Notes under the pieces: generated by a model
Databases searched by the model: none
The model's input: only the letters and a program-made list of their open reading frames with translations
What the model was told of the DNA's origin: nothing
Source of the DNA: Anomaloglossus baeobatrachus
Taxonomy: Eukaryota > Chordata > Amphibia > Anura > Aromobatidae
Length of the DNA: 64,000 bases
Assembly (NCBI RefSeq): GCF_048569485.1
Contig: NC_134354.1
Coordinates: forward strand, 396,252,170 to 396,316,169
Reading direction: 5' to 3'
Shown: one piece after another, positions 23,290 to 35,629 of the stretch
How positions within the stretch are numbered: the stretch's first letter is position 1
Layout: the number at the start of each line of letters is the position of its first letter
Made by a program: the position numbers and the translations under genes

Positions 23290-23707
23290 TAAGACCCTGG
23301 TTCAGGTGCCACATCAGTAATCTGTAACATATAGATAAAGTCTGGCTCAAACCACCATACGCTAGGTGCTTGTAGGGTAAACAAATCAATATCAAATAGC
23401 AAATACCCAAGCACTCAAAGGAAAGGAGGAGGAATTGTTTTCATGCAAGTGTTTTATTGGCAAACTGCAAAAATGTGAAACTCAACAGTAGCAACACCAA
23501 CGTTTTGGTTGTAACACCTTTAACAAGATTGTTGCTTAATGTAGGGAAGCTATGATGCACGGGTCTCCATGGTCAACCGTCAGTGAAGTCAAGTAGAGAG
23601 CATCACATTTTGCAGAAACAAGAGTCAGAGTGATTGAGGTAAGCTGGGAGAGAGCAGGGGTGTGAGGAAAAGGACGCCTGTTGAGGAATGACCAGGATGA
23701 GCTGTAA

Positions 23708-24051
23708 GGCTATGTGCGCACGTGTGCGTATTACATGCAGTTACGCTGCAATCTGCAGCGCAGCGTAACTGCATGCATCCTGCGTCCCCTGCACAGTCTA
23801 TGGAGATTGTGCAGGAGCCGTGCGCACGTGGCATATTAGAGCGAAGTGATTCGGCTGCTTCCCGAATCGCTGCGTTCTAAGAAGTGACATGTCACTTCTT
23901 CCGTGCGGTTTGCATGCTGTCTATAGGGAGAGGCAGCATGCAGAGCGCACGTTCTCTGCCGGCACCATGCACTTCAGAACAGAGCTTTTCAGCTGCGCTC
24001 TGAAGCGCACCTTTTAGGTGCGGTGCAGAGCGCACACGTGCGCACATAGCC
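23708..24051. mobile_element. MITE with GGCTATGTGCGCAC ends (copy 2)
   Basis: Ends GGCTATGTGCGCACGTGTGC and the inverse GGCTATGTGCGCACGTGTGC, flanked by TAA (23705-23707, 24052-24054). It is 344 bp, with near-perfect terminal repeats of about 20 bp, suggesting a fairly recent insertion into the Penelope-like element. Confidence 0.75.
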
Positions 24052-24062
24052 TAACAGCGGTG

Positions 24063-24404
24063 GTTAGTGTAGCGGATGTGCAAAATGTGAATTTTTTGGA
24101 TTTGAGGATTACAACTCTGCCCGATGGCCTTTTGTCCACACAAGTTTTTCGTAAGCCCACTGCTACTAATTCGCTATTGCTTGCGTCGTCTGCTCACCCT
24201 AAAAATACCATCAAGGGGATTCCTATCGGCCAGTTTCTCAGAATTAGAAGGATCTGTTCTGATGATAACAGCTTCATGACACATTCGGAGGAACTGGCTC
24301 ATAGGTTTGAGACGAGAGGCTATACTCGAAGGGTAATTAAGCATGGCTTTAAAAGGGCAGCAAAATCATCTAGGAACTCTCTTCTTTTTTTTTTAATACT
24401 ATGA
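24063..24404 (+). pseudogene. Penelope-like reverse transcriptase, C-terminal fragment
   Basis: The frame shows the region downstream of the polymerase active site: NFLDLRI, then STQVFRKPTATNSLL and HPKNTIKGIPIGQFLR. This is the hallmark order FLD-(T)D-x-(Y/F)-x-KPT-x-N-x-LL-...-HP-...-S-P-x-x-QF-x-R-x-RRI of PLE reverse transcriptases. The catalytic YxDD region lies upstream and is absent. After 24404 the frame continues in other registers until the insertion at 24501. It is a dead fragment. Confidence 0.75.
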
Positions 24405-24500
24405 AAGCTAAGAATGACCAAACGGTGCGCCTTATCACAACTTATAACAATAAGTGGGATAGGCTGAGGACAATTGTCCAGAAGCATTGGAACATCCTTA

Positions 24501-26379
24501 GGGTAGGTTCACACACTGCGTTTTTTTGACACTGCGTTTGTGCATTTTTTCCAGCAAAAACCGCACAAAAACGCACCCGCGTCAAAAAACGCACGCGTTT
24601 TTGCCGCGATTTGGTGCGTTTTTTGCTGCGTTTTGGCTCACTGCATCTTTATGCGTTTTTTTTATCAGTGAACAATGCCATTAAAGATTGTCGAAGAAAA
24701 AAAAAAAGGTCTAATGTCATTTCCTTCTTCAATATGTTCTTAATTCTCCACTAGTGTATACAGGAGAGCAGACAGCTGCAGAACTACAATGCTCAGCATA
24801 CTCCATCCAATAGTGTATGCAGGAGAGCAGACAGCAGCTGCAGAACTACAAGGCTCAGCATCCTTCATCCGGGACTGTATGCAGGAGTTTTTTTCCCCCC
24901 AAAAAAATGACGTGGGCTACGCCATATTTTTGTATGCTAGCCAGGTACAGCAGGCAGGTACGGGTTGCCCCCAATCCCCAGCTGCCTATTTGTACCCGGC
25001 TGGGAACCAAAAATATAGGGAAGCACTTTTTTTTTTATTTCATGAATTTCATGAAATAGAAAAAAAAAAAAAATGATGTGGGCTTCGCCCAATTTTTGAG
25101 TCCAGCCAGGTATAACTAGGCAGCTGGGGATTGGAATCCACAGTTCAGGGTGCCCATGCTTTCTGGGCACCCCCGCTGCGAATTGCAGTCCGCAGCCACC
25201 CCAGAAAATGGAGCTTTCATAGAAGCGCCATCTTCTGGCGCTGTATCCAACTCTTCCAGCTGCCCTGGTGACGGGTGGCTCGCTTGGTGATAATGGGGTT
25301 AGGGCTAGCTGTATATTATCAGCTGGCCCTAAGCCCGAAATTTTTTGGTGTCACGCCAATATTAGACATGGCCACCATAAATTTCTAGTAAAGATTAAAA
25401 AAAAAAACAACACACAAAAATATTTTATTAGAAATAAAACACAACACAATTAGTGACTCCATCTTTCTTGAAATAAAGCACCCCCCTCCGCAGTAATCCT
25501 GGGTCAAGGGTCCCACGCCGTCAATCCGGATCCAATATGTGCTGATTACCGGCAGCTCCTGGAGCGGAGTCTGATCCCGTCTGATCGCTGCAGGAGCTGC
25601 CGGTAATCAGTGATGATGAAGTCATCTAACGGCATCAGCTGATAGGTGAAGCCGGCCGGGCGCCGGCGTCACCGCGAGACTTACGATCAGCTCATGCATC
25701 AGCTGACTGCATCAGGTGATCCATCGCCAGGTCCTGCAGATATCGGAGGTGTCCCGGCCGTCTGCACACAGCCGGAGCGGCGGTACCGGGAGAGGAGCCA
25801 GGAGCGGGCATGGTACCGGGAGAGGAGCCAGGAGCGGGCATGGTACCGGGAGTCTGCTGACAGGTGAGTATGACATTTTTTTTTTCTACTGTTTACTTTT
25901 GTTTTCACAGCTGCCTCCACCTCCCGCCCAGACATGGCGCCGCACGGCAGCAGACATGCACAGGACTGGAGGTGGACGCAGCGGTGACGGTAGCGGGAGG
26001 ATTCACGCTTCTGTATTTACTGACCGAAGGAATCCTTTTCCTGTACATGTCACTTTACTGCCCACCCCTTGCGTCTATAGCTGCGTTTTTAGTCATAGAA
26101 ACGCACTATAACGCAGCTATATTTGCAATTTGCTGTTTTCATTGTGTTTTTGAACATCTCATTGAACTCAATGGGTGGAAAACGCAGTGAAAAATGCAAA
26201 AATAATTGACATGCTGCGTTTTTGTGGGCACCACAAAAACGCAGCTAAAAAAAACGCTGTGTGCAGACAGCAAAAATGAAAACTCAGACTTTGCTGGGGA
26301 AGCAAAGTCATGCAGTTTTCTGAGCAAACACACACCCGAAAAACGCGCAAAAACACAGCGAAAAACGCACTGTGTGAAC
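24501..26379. mobile_element. Non-autonomous DNA element (GGGTAGGTTCACAC...ACTGCG ends)
   Basis: Left end GGGTAGGTTCACACACTGCG and right inverse AGTTCACACAGTGCGTTTTT, with TTA at 24498-24500 and 26380-26382. PLE sequence stops at one TTA and carries on after the other, which confirms the limits. The interior holds other dispersed frog-type repeat DNA (TGGGCTACGCC, CTGCCTATTTGTACCCGGCT) and two-and-a-half tandem copies of a 30-bp GGTACCGGGAGAGGAGCC unit at 25782-25850. No intact gene. Confidence 0.65.
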
Positions 26380-26382
26380 TTA

Positions 26383-26935
26383 TGACGGACCCGGTTTTGA
26401 AAAAAATCCTCCTATCACGTTCATCTATGGTGGCTAAGCGTGCCAAAAATCTAAGGGACAGGTTTCGTCCATAGCCACTATGAACCATCTCGGGTGGGCA
26501 CATCTAGTCAACAGTTATCATTTGTTTTTTTCCCCCTTGCGGTTTATGCAAGGCGTGTGCCAATCTTGTTAAGACCAAGAAATTTCATAATTTTGATGGA
26601 TCACGTGGGTTCGATATCAGACACCGTATCACGTGTTCCTCAAAAGGGGTAATTTACAGGATTAAGTGCCCGTGTAAAAAAGGTATATATCGGTTTGACC
26701 ACGAGGGAGTTGAAAATTAGGATCCGTGAACACTGTTTGGACATAGATAAAGCCAAAAGTATAACTGATGAGAGTCTGTTAAAAACCATCCCTTGACATT
26801 TTAAAAAGTTTCATGGCTGTAACTCAACTTTGTTGAAAGCAAAGGGTATAGATTTTGTTTCAATGGGGTCTAGAGGGGGTGACTTGGGCAGGATTCTTGC
26901 CCAAGTCGAAAGCAAGTGGATATATAGGCTTGGGT
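26383..26935 (+). pseudogene. Penelope-like GIY-YIG endonuclease fragment
   Basis: Translation shows the PLE linker with paired cysteines (CKACANL, K-T-K-x-F) and then GVIYRIKCPCKKG, ELKIRIREH and a tail with GGDLGRILAQVESKWIYRLG. Together these are the GIY-YIG endonuclease that PLEs use to nick target DNA. Stops interrupt the frame, so it is inactive. It belongs to the same copy as 24063-24404. Confidence 0.7.
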
Positions 26936-27044
26936 GTTGACTCCCAGTGGCCTCAATGAAGATATGGTGTTTTCAGCTTTTCTGTAAGGAGTTCACCAGC
27001 CGTTATTGGGGTTGTAGTCTTGAGTCCATATGGTTCTTCTTTAA

Positions 27045-28113
27045 AGGGGTTATCCGGCTTCTTTTGACTTTTTTTTTTTATTACCCTATTGGGCTAGATT
27101 GGGGCAGGTAAGTAGATAGAGAGCACTTACCTGCCCTGCTGACAGCCCCTCTCCGCCGACTCAGAGTGGTCATGTGACCGCTCCTGCCGCGATTTTGCTG
27201 CTTCCGGTCATTTCATGTCAACATGGGCAGGGCCATGTTGACATGCAAATCTGGAAACAGCATGTCACCGCCCTGCTGGGCGGGTACAATACGTGGAGTC
27301 ACCGCCCCCTTCCCTTCACCCTCCCACACATTCCCCCGCACCCTGTACTCTGCCCACAACCTCCCCCAGCACTGCTGTGGGGTCCGTGACCTGGCGGCGG
27401 CTGCCGTGGTGTCAGCGCCAGCACCGGGCCCCTGCTCAGAATCGCACATTTAAATATACCGGCATCACAGAACACAGATGCTGGTATATTTGAAAGCGCT
27501 GATGAGAAGCAGCGCAGCGCTGCTTCTCATCACTGTCCCGCTGTCTGTGCTCTCTTCAGCACAGCGCCGACGTCACTACTGTGCAGATATGGCCAGATCA
27601 CAGACGGCGCGCGAACGTGCAGGAGCGGCGGGGACCGAGGACGGGTGAGTATGTACTCCCTACATGTGTTCCCTATGGGGGGGGGGGGCGGTCGGTGCCC
27701 AGCCCTATGTGTATGCGGTGCAGAGCGCCGTGTGTGCGTGCGGTGCAGAGCCCAATGTGTGCGTGTGTGTGGTGCAGAGCCCGATGTGGAGCTGTTATTT
27801 GCAATGCTGTAGTGAGAACAGGTCAGGTGCTGGGGCAGAATATACTGACAGGGAATGTGTGTGCAGGGGGTGGGCAGAGGGGTGGGGCTGGACAGTGAGG
27901 GCGGGCGGTGCCAGCTGTGACTGGGAGGTTTAGCACAGGAAGTTATCATGTTTGCTTGTGCTGAATGTAAACAAGGAGCTGCAGAGAATAAAGGGATAAT
28001 TCAAGAGGCACAAAAGTTACAAAACAAAAAATAACAATGTAGGGGTGTTTTATATGACAATACAGCACAGATTAGCTTAAACTCAAAAATTTTTGTTATG
28101 TCGGACAACCCCT
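27045..28113. mobile_element. TTAA-flanked non-autonomous DNA element (piggyBac-like target)
   Basis: Ends AGGGGTTATCCGGCTTC and the inverse AGGGGTTGTCCGACATA, both beside TTAA (27041-27044, 28114-28117). It is inserted in Penelope-like sequence. No transposase frame. The TTAA target suggests piggyBac-like mobilisation, but the palindromic TTTAAA context leaves the target length open. Confidence 0.6.
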
Positions 28114-28309
28114 TTAAGTCATTTTGATGCGTCCTTATATAGATGTACCTGGTTTTAGTCAGGTGTTTGTGGTGGGTTTGTTTTTATGTGATTTTAATTT
28201 TTTGTTTTTTCAGTATATTAGGTTACCACATGTGCGGTTTGTCCTTATTCATGGAGTGTACCATTTTTACATCTTGAAAGACACCTTCCCGTGGCAGCTA
28301 TTTGACGGC

Positions 28310-31300
28310 TATGAAAAGAAGGGAATTTTGTTTACTTACCGTAAATTCCTTTTCTTCTAGCTCCTATTGGGAGACCCAGACAATTGGGTGTATAGCTTCT
28401 GCCTCCGGAGGCCACACAAAGTATTACACTTTAAAAAGTGTAACCCCTCCCCTCTGCCTATACACCCTCCCGTGCATCACGGGCCCATCAGTTTTGGTGC
28501 CAAAGCAGGAAGGAGGAAACTTATAAATTGGTCTAAGGTAAATTCAATCCGAAGGATGTTCGGAGAACTGAAACCATGAACCAAAAGAACAATTCAACAT
28601 GAACAACATGTGTACCCAAAAGAACAACAGCCCGAAGGGAACAGGGGCGGGTGCTGGGTCTCCCAATAGGAGCTAGAAGAAAAGGAATTTACGGTAAGTA
28701 AACAAAATTCCCTTCTTCTTTGTCGCTCCATTGGGAGACCCAGACAATTGGGACGTCCAAAAGCAGTCCCTGGGTGGGTAAAAGAATACCCCAATAAAAA
28801 GAGCCGACAACGGCCCCCTCTTACAGGTGGGCAACCGCCGTCTGAACGACTCGCCTACCTAGGCTGGCATCTGCCGAAGCATAGGTATGCACCTGATAGT
28901 GTTTCGTGAAAGTGTGCAGACTCGACCAGGTAGCCGCCTGACACACCTGCTGAGCCGTAGCCTGGTGCCGCAATGCCCAGGATGCACCCACGGCTCTGGT
29001 AGAATGGGCTTTCAGCCCTGACGGAATCGGAAGCCCAGAAGAACGGTAGGCTTCAAGAATCGGTTCCTTGATCCACCGAGCCAAGGTTGACTTGGAAGCC
29101 TGCGACCCCTTACGCTGGCCAGCGACAAGGACAAAGAGCGCATCAGAACGGCGCAGGGGCGCCGTGCGAGAAATGTAGAGCCGCAATGCTCTCACTAGAT
29201 CTAACAAGTGCAAATCCTTTTCACATTGGTGAACTGGATGAGGGCAAAAAGAAGGTAAGGAGATATCCTGATTGAGAGGAAAAGGGGATACCACCTTAGG
29301 GAGAAATTCCGGGACCGGACGCAGAACCACCTTATCCTGGTGAAAAACCAGGAAGGGGGCTTTGCATGACAGCGCTGCCAACTCTGACACTCTACGGAGC
29401 GAAGTGACTGCCACTAGAAAGACCACCTTCTGCGAAAGACGTGAAAGGGAGACATCCCGCAGTAGCTCGAAAGGTGGTTTCTGAAGAGCCTTTAGCACTC
29501 TGTTAAGATCCCATGGTTCCAGCGGCCTCTTGTAAGGTGGGACTATGTGGCAAACTCCCTGCAGGAACGTGCGGACCTGCGGAAGCCTGGCTAGATGCTT
29601 TTGAAAAAATACGGATAGCGCCGATAATTGTCCCTTGAGAGAGCCGAGAGACAACCCCTTGTCCATTCCGGATTGAAGGAAAGAAAGAAAAGTGGGTAAG
29701 GCAAAAGGCCAGGGAGTAAAACCCTGATCAGAGCACCAGGATAAGAAGATCCTCTAAGTCCTATGATAGATCTTGGCGGACGTTGGTTTCCTGGCCCGTC
29801 TCATAGTGGCAATGACATCTTGAGATAAGCCTGAGGACGCTAGTAGCCAGGACTCAATGGCCACACAGTCAGGTTGAGGGCCGCAGAATTCAGATGGAAA
29901 AATGGCCCTTGAGACAGCAAGTCTAGTCGGTCTGGGAGTGCCCACGGTTGACCCACCGTGAGGTGCCACAGATCCGGGTACCACGACCTCCTCGGCCAGT
30001 GTGGAGCGACGAGGATGGCGCGGCGGCGGTCGGACTTGATCTTGCGTAACACTCTGGGCAGCATTGCCAGAGGAGGAAATACATAAGGCAGTCGAAACTG
30101 CAACCAATCCTGAACTAATGTGTCCGCCGCCAGAGCTCTGTGATCTTGAGACCGTGCCATGAATGCCGGGACTTTGTTGTTGTGCCGAAAAGCCATGAGG
30201 TCGACATCTGGCGTCCCCCAGCGGCAACAGATCTCTTGAAACACGTCCGGGTGAAGAGACCATTCCCCTGCGTCCATGCCCTGGCGACTGAGAAAGTCTG
30301 CTTCCCAGTTTTCTACGCCCGGGATGTGAACTGCGGAGATGGTGGAGGCTGTGGCCTCCGCCCACAGCAGAATCCGCCGAACTTCTTGGAAGGCTTGACG
30401 GCTGCGCGTGCCGCCCTGGTGGTTGATGTACGCGACCGCCGTGGCGTTGTCCGACTGTATGCAGATCTGCCTGCCCTTCAGCCACCGATGGAACGCCTTT
30501 AGGGCTAGGTACACTGCCCTTATCTCCAGAACATTGATCTGATCTGAAGGGAGGACTCTGTCGGAGTCCAGGTTCCCTGAGCCCTATGGTGGAGAGAAAA
30601 CCGCTCCCCACCCTGACAGACTCGCGTCCGTCATGACCACAGCCCAGGATGGGGGCAGGAAGGATTTTCCCTTCGACGGAGAAGTGGGAGGAAGCCACCA
30701 CTGGAAGAGAGGTTTTGGCTGCCAGGGAAAGAGAGACGTTCCTGTCTAGGGACGTCGACCTCCTGTCCCATCTGCGGAGAATGTCCCATTGGAGTGGACG
30801 CATGTTCGTCCCCGATGGCGAAACGCAAGAAGCGTTGATGCTCTGGTGCCATCGGCACATGGAGATAGGCATCCCTGATGTCGATTGATGCTAAGAAGTC
30901 TCCTTGTGACATCGAAGCGATGACAGAGCGGAGGGAGTCCATGCGAAACCGTCTGGTTCTCACATGTCTGTTGAGCAATTTGAGGTCCAAAACGGGACGG
31001 AATGATCCTTCCTTTTTTGGCACCACGAACAGGTTGGAGTAAAAACCGCGACCACGTTCCTGAAGGGGAACGGGGATCACAACTCCTTCTGTCTTCAGAG
31101 TTAATCTCAGACAGACAAGCTGAGATAGCTTGGAGTGCCCACACGGCTGCAAAGGCCGGGGCGAAAGACGCGCCTGTGGCTTCAAAGATGGATTTCATTA
31201 GGAGCTCTATCTGCTTGTCAGTGGCATCCTTGAGCGATGAACCGTCAGCCAGTGCTACTACGGATCTAGCCGCCAGTCTAGAGACTGGAGAATCCACCTT

Positions 31301-32244
31301 GGGTCATTGAGCCCAACCCTTGACTACGTCAGAGGGGAAGGGGTAACGTGTGTCATTAAGGCGCTTAGAAAAACGCTTGTCCGGAAAAGCTCTGTGCTTC
31401 TGGACAGCATCTCTGAGTTAGAGTGATCGAAAAAAGCACTCAGTGTACGTTTGGGAAACCTAAACTGGTGTTTCTCCTGCTGTGAAGCCGACTCCTCCAC
31501 AGGTATAGGCGGGGAGATAGATCTAGCACCTGGTTGATTGACGCTATAAGGTCATTTACTATGGCGTCCCCTTCAGGTGTATCAAGATTGAGAGCAACGT
31601 CAGGGTCAGAGCCCTGGGCTGCGACCTCTGCCTCATCCTCCAGAGAGTCCTCAAGGTGAGCCCCCGAACAGCGTGATGAAGTCGGGGAAGATTCCCAGCG
31701 AGCCCGCTTAGCCGGTCTGGGACTGCGGTCCGTGCCGGAGTCCTCCACGTGATACCTAGGGGCCACCCCAGGAGCATGCTGCGGCGCAGACCGAGAGGGG
31801 CCTGGGGGCGATGACCCCGCAGTGCCTGGATCCTGTGTAAGGGCCGGTCTGGACTGTAAGGCTTCTAGTATCTTAGCAGACCATTTGTCCATAGACTGAG
31901 CCATGGATTGTGAAAGTGACTCAGAGAGTTTCTCAGCTAAAACTGCAAACTCTGTCCCTGCCGCCTGGACAGGGGAGGCCGGCGGTTCTACCTGGGCCGA
32001 GGGTCCCACCAGTGTCCGAGGCTCCGCTGAGCGAGTGCCACAGGGCCCGAGCATTGCTCACAGTGAGGGCAGGTGGAACCTGCAGGTAGCATAGCCGCAC
32101 AAGAGGTACAGGTTGCAAAATAACCCTGTGTCTTGGCACCCTTGGTCCTTGTGACCGACATGCTGTTCTCTCCTAGGAGAGTAATCACTGAGGTTATATA
32201 GCCAAAGGCTAAACACTGCGGCCGAACCTAGAAAATGTATACAA

Positions 32245-32321
<77 letters not shown>

Positions 32322-32690
32322 TTCGGCACCCTAGGGGGACCAGCACCGTGTGACCGGTGCGGCTTACCGACCGCCCAGAGCGGTGTGTGCCCACCAGATC
32401 CCCTGCCTTGGGTCTCCCAGATCTGCAGCCATAAGTCCTCCACCGGCAGAATGTGTTTAAAACATGGCTGCCGGCGTTCTAAGGGGAGGAGGGAGCCGTG
32501 GGCGTGATCAATAAAGTGCGGGAATCTGGTGCCCCAGAGTGATGAGTGAGGGGGGAGGAGGACACTAAAGTATGCTCCAGCCCTCACAGTCGGCGTCATG
32601 CCGACCGTCCCGCCCTTACCCCTGACTGGCAGGCCCGGGGGCGGGAGTTTAATGCACTAGGCCGCAAAAGCCGGGGACTAAATTTAATAC
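28310..32690 (-). mobile_element. DIRS-type tyrosine-recombinase retrotransposon (fossil)
   Basis: Parts in order on the minus strand: a gag-like proline/serine-rich region (about 31440-32054), reverse transcriptase with LDLKLLN and SIDIRDAY phrases (about 30750-31185), RNase H (about 29840-30514), and a tyrosine recombinase of about 281 codons (28821-29666). This order, with no integrase, is that of DIRS elements. The downstream end (28310-28760) carries inverted copies of a 68-bp segment, as expected for the terminal and internal complementary repeats of this family. It is broken, with several breaks, but long open stretches suggest a fairly young insertion. Ends are approximate. Confidence 0.85.
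32248..32318. repeat. (TA)n microsatellite, about 70 bp
   Basis: A pure TA run in the upstream non-coding part of the DIRS element. It gives a spurious Tyr-Ile repeat frame. Confidence 0.95.
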
Positions 32691-32692
32691 CG

Positions 32693-33077
32693 CGGCATCC
32701 GCTGGACGACGCAGCGTCGTTATTTTGACGCTGCATCGGGCAGATGGAACGCAGCATGTAACGTTTTTCTGCACTTGCCGGAGTGTCAAAAAACGCAACC
32801 TGCAGGAATCCGTTTGGCATCCGTTTTTATAATGGACGCCTATGGTGGCGGATTCCGTTAGAATGCGTCATTTGACGGATTCCGTTAACGCATCCGTCTT
32901 TACACAACTGCGCATGCTCAGATGTGTAAAGTCAAGGAAAAAAAAAAAACCTATAACGGATTGCGTTATTTTGTACGATCCGTAGCATCCGTTATGCCAC
33001 TATATGCAACGCATCCGTTGCATGCGTCACACAACGCAATGCTACGGATCCCGTCCAACGCAAGTGTGAAACTAGCC
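32693..33077. mobile_element. MITE fragment (right end GGCTAGTTTCACACTTGCG)
   Basis: The right terminus is the inverse of GGCTAGTTTCACACTTGCGT, followed by TTA at 33078-33080. The body is rich in GGATCCGTT/AACGGATCC motifs. The left end is missing where the DIRS element abuts, so this piece was probably cut by that insertion. Confidence 0.5.
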
Positions 33078-33080
33078 TTA

Positions 33081-34841
33081 GTAGATTTTTATTTTTTTTT
33101 GTCCGTGTCTCTGTCCATTCGGTGCCTTTATGCTTATTTTTAACTGTTTTAATGATTAATAAAGATTGTTTTTTATTGCAATTTGTGTCACTCCCCTGAT
33201 TTGGTCATCCATTGATGTCCAAAACTTGTGTTTGATTATGGCATTTGGAGTGCTATTTATTACTTATTAGGACATGCAGTTGTGGACCAGGCACTTGCAA
33301 ATGTATTTGCTCACCCGAAGTGGTCAGGTCTTTTGTCAGTAATGTTTCATCCTGCAAGTCAGTTGGTGAAATAGAGAATCACCTAAAATTGACTTCTAAC
33401 CTATAAATCATTAGATCCTTCTGTGACAGACTAAAATGGAAGGTGCCAGAAGTGACCTATTTAAAATCACGTTGGTGTTAAATGTATTTGTTAGTCATGC
33501 TACAATTTGCATTAAAAATTCATAATCTTGCAATTCTCACACTGGGACGTTTTTTTTGTTTTTTTTAAAGACTTCTTCAGTTTCAGGAAAGGCGTGTACA
33601 TAGCTATAACGGTCAGACCCCAAACCCATCTTTGGTATTGAAGCATCTAATGAGCCTGTGCAAAGGTTATTGTGAAGAGAGGGGGGCAGGGGCATTGTTA
33701 CATTGCCTATTGAGATTGTGGATACTGTGTTAGCAGTTGCTTATTGCAAGACAACCAAGTTTGTTTTAAAATAAAAATTAAATAAAATTGCCAACCTTTT
33801 TAAATACATAACAAAAATGGATTTCCTTAGGACACATGCCCTTTTTTTGAGGACACAATTGGGGGGGGAAGGGGGTGGTCAGATTGTTTTACTCTACAGG
33901 AGGTGTGTGTGGTGGTGTGTGGGGGGGTGAAGGAAGGTTGAATGCACACCACCGGCAGGCTGGTCAGAGAAAGGACTCTGGAGTGAACTGGAGGAGGGCC
34001 AGATGGACTTTTCTCAATCCTTTATCTTACAGATCCAGCTGAGTGGATGGATTTAGAGAAATCTCCTGCCTGCTGTGCTTCTTTCATACTCAGCGTAAAA
34101 CGGACTGGATTATTTTTCAATCTCCAAAAAGTCAGTTACTTTTGTGGGTATGCTGAGAATCATGGAATGGATGGATTTTCCCCATAGAATTGCATTATAT
34201 GTAGAAAATCCACAGGTACAAAACCTGTATGTTTAGTGCATTTTAGCTGCGCAAAAAAAAATATGGAAGCTGCACATGACTCAGTAAAATGTTAAAGCAA
34301 CAAACCAGGAAGGTATATATAAAAAAAAATGTATATAATAAAAGGCAAATTTAACAATATCAAGAGACAAAAACAGCATTACCAATAAAAGCTCAAAAAG
34401 GAAAAAAAAAAAAAAAACAAAACTGTGGGTCCAAGTTTTCTATAAATCCTATCCCCTTTGCTAGATCCTATAAATCCTATCCCATTTGGGGAGGGGGGAA
34501 TTGTGGTGTGTGTGATGTTTGTTTTGGGGCCATCTCCAGATAGATTGTTGTTATCTTGGTTATTAATAAATAACAGGTCTATAAGAAAAAAAAAAATTCA
34601 GAATGGATCTAGAGTATTTGGAGGGTGCTGAATTAAAAATGCCATTTAAGAAAATAATGCATTCCCCCAATGTGATGTGTGTGTTAACAGATGCAATAGC
34701 TTTTGACTCTATACAGCGTATTACGTAATGAAATATCCCATAGATTTGTATATCAATATATAGTCCTACAATTCTATAAGAGAGACCCTTTGAAGCCAGA
34801 ATTCTGCTGTGAATTTCCTGGGGGAAAGAAGTCAGCTACAG
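33081..34841. other. Intergenic, nothing recognised
   Basis: AT-rich DNA with A, T and G homopolymer runs. No conserved coding sequence, tRNA-like structure or paired terminal repeats were found. Confidence 0.45.
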
Positions 34842-34844
34842 TAA

Positions 34845-35626
34845 AGGTAGTGTCACACACAGCGACGACGACAACTACATCACTGCTAAGTCGCCATTTT
34901 CTGTGACGTAGCAACGACCTCAACAGCGACGTCGCTGTGTGTGACACATAACGATCAGACCCCTGCTGCGAGATCTCTGCTCGCTCCTGAATATTCCAGG
35001 TCATTTTTTGATAGTAGCTATCCCACTGCACCATGATGATAAGCTCAGCAATCCTTGTGTTTGACACCGCAGCAAGGACGCTGAAGGCAGTGACGTAGGA
35101 CTGAAGGCAGAACAAAGGTGTGTTTTTGCGGTGTATTTTGCAACGCCCCTACAACTCCGATTGGTGGTTACAACAGCATTCCGATTGGGTACCTTGCCGA
35201 AGGAGTTACAGTGATTTTATTCTTTAAGTTCCATTCTTTGTTCCACTTAGTAGATTCTCTGTCTGGTGTCACTAGTGTGTCGTTCTTTGTGGATCTCAAT
35301 GAAATGAAATAGAATGAAAGCACTACTGAGTCTTCCTTTGTTTAGCACGATCACCCAATCAGGCGCCGCTGTAGCGATCACCAATCGGAACAGAGGGGCG
35401 TGAAAAAAAAGCAACGCAAAACATGTCTAGGGGTAAACACCACGCCTCTATCAAGGTCTTAGTCGTCGCATAGCGACGCGTATGACACCGCACAATGACC
35501 GTCGAGGTCGCTATGATCGCTGCTTAAAATTACATGTTTGACAACTTACTAGAGATCATCTAAGGTCGCTGTTACGTCACAGGAAATGGTGACGTAACAG
35601 CGACATCGTTGTGTGTGAACCCAACT
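34845..35626. mobile_element. Harbinger-like MITE, family A (copy 5)
   Basis: Ends AGGTAGTGTCACACACAGCG and the inverse AGTTGGGTTCACACACAACG, flanked by TAA (34842-34844, 35627-35629). The middle part (about 35110-35450) differs from other copies and may be a further insertion or a distinct body. Confidence 0.65.
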
Positions 35627-35629
35627 TAA

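Larger units (their letters stand above)
23395..28310 (+). mobile_element. Penelope-like retroelement, cut up by three DNA elements
   Basis: A terminal-repeat-like start near 23395-23600 includes CAACGTTTTGGTTGTAACAC, an A-type PLE repeat motif. Reverse transcriptase remains lie at 24063-24404 and continue to 24497, and the endonuclease part is at 26383-26935. Later insertions are the MITE 23708-24051, the element 24501-26379 and the TTAA element 27045-28113. The right boundary abuts the DIRS element. The copy is 5'-incomplete in coding terms, since most of the polymerase core is missing. Confidence 0.6.

Noticed and set aside
32209-32599. Tyr-Ile repeat proteins
   Set aside because: Translation of a TA microsatellite.
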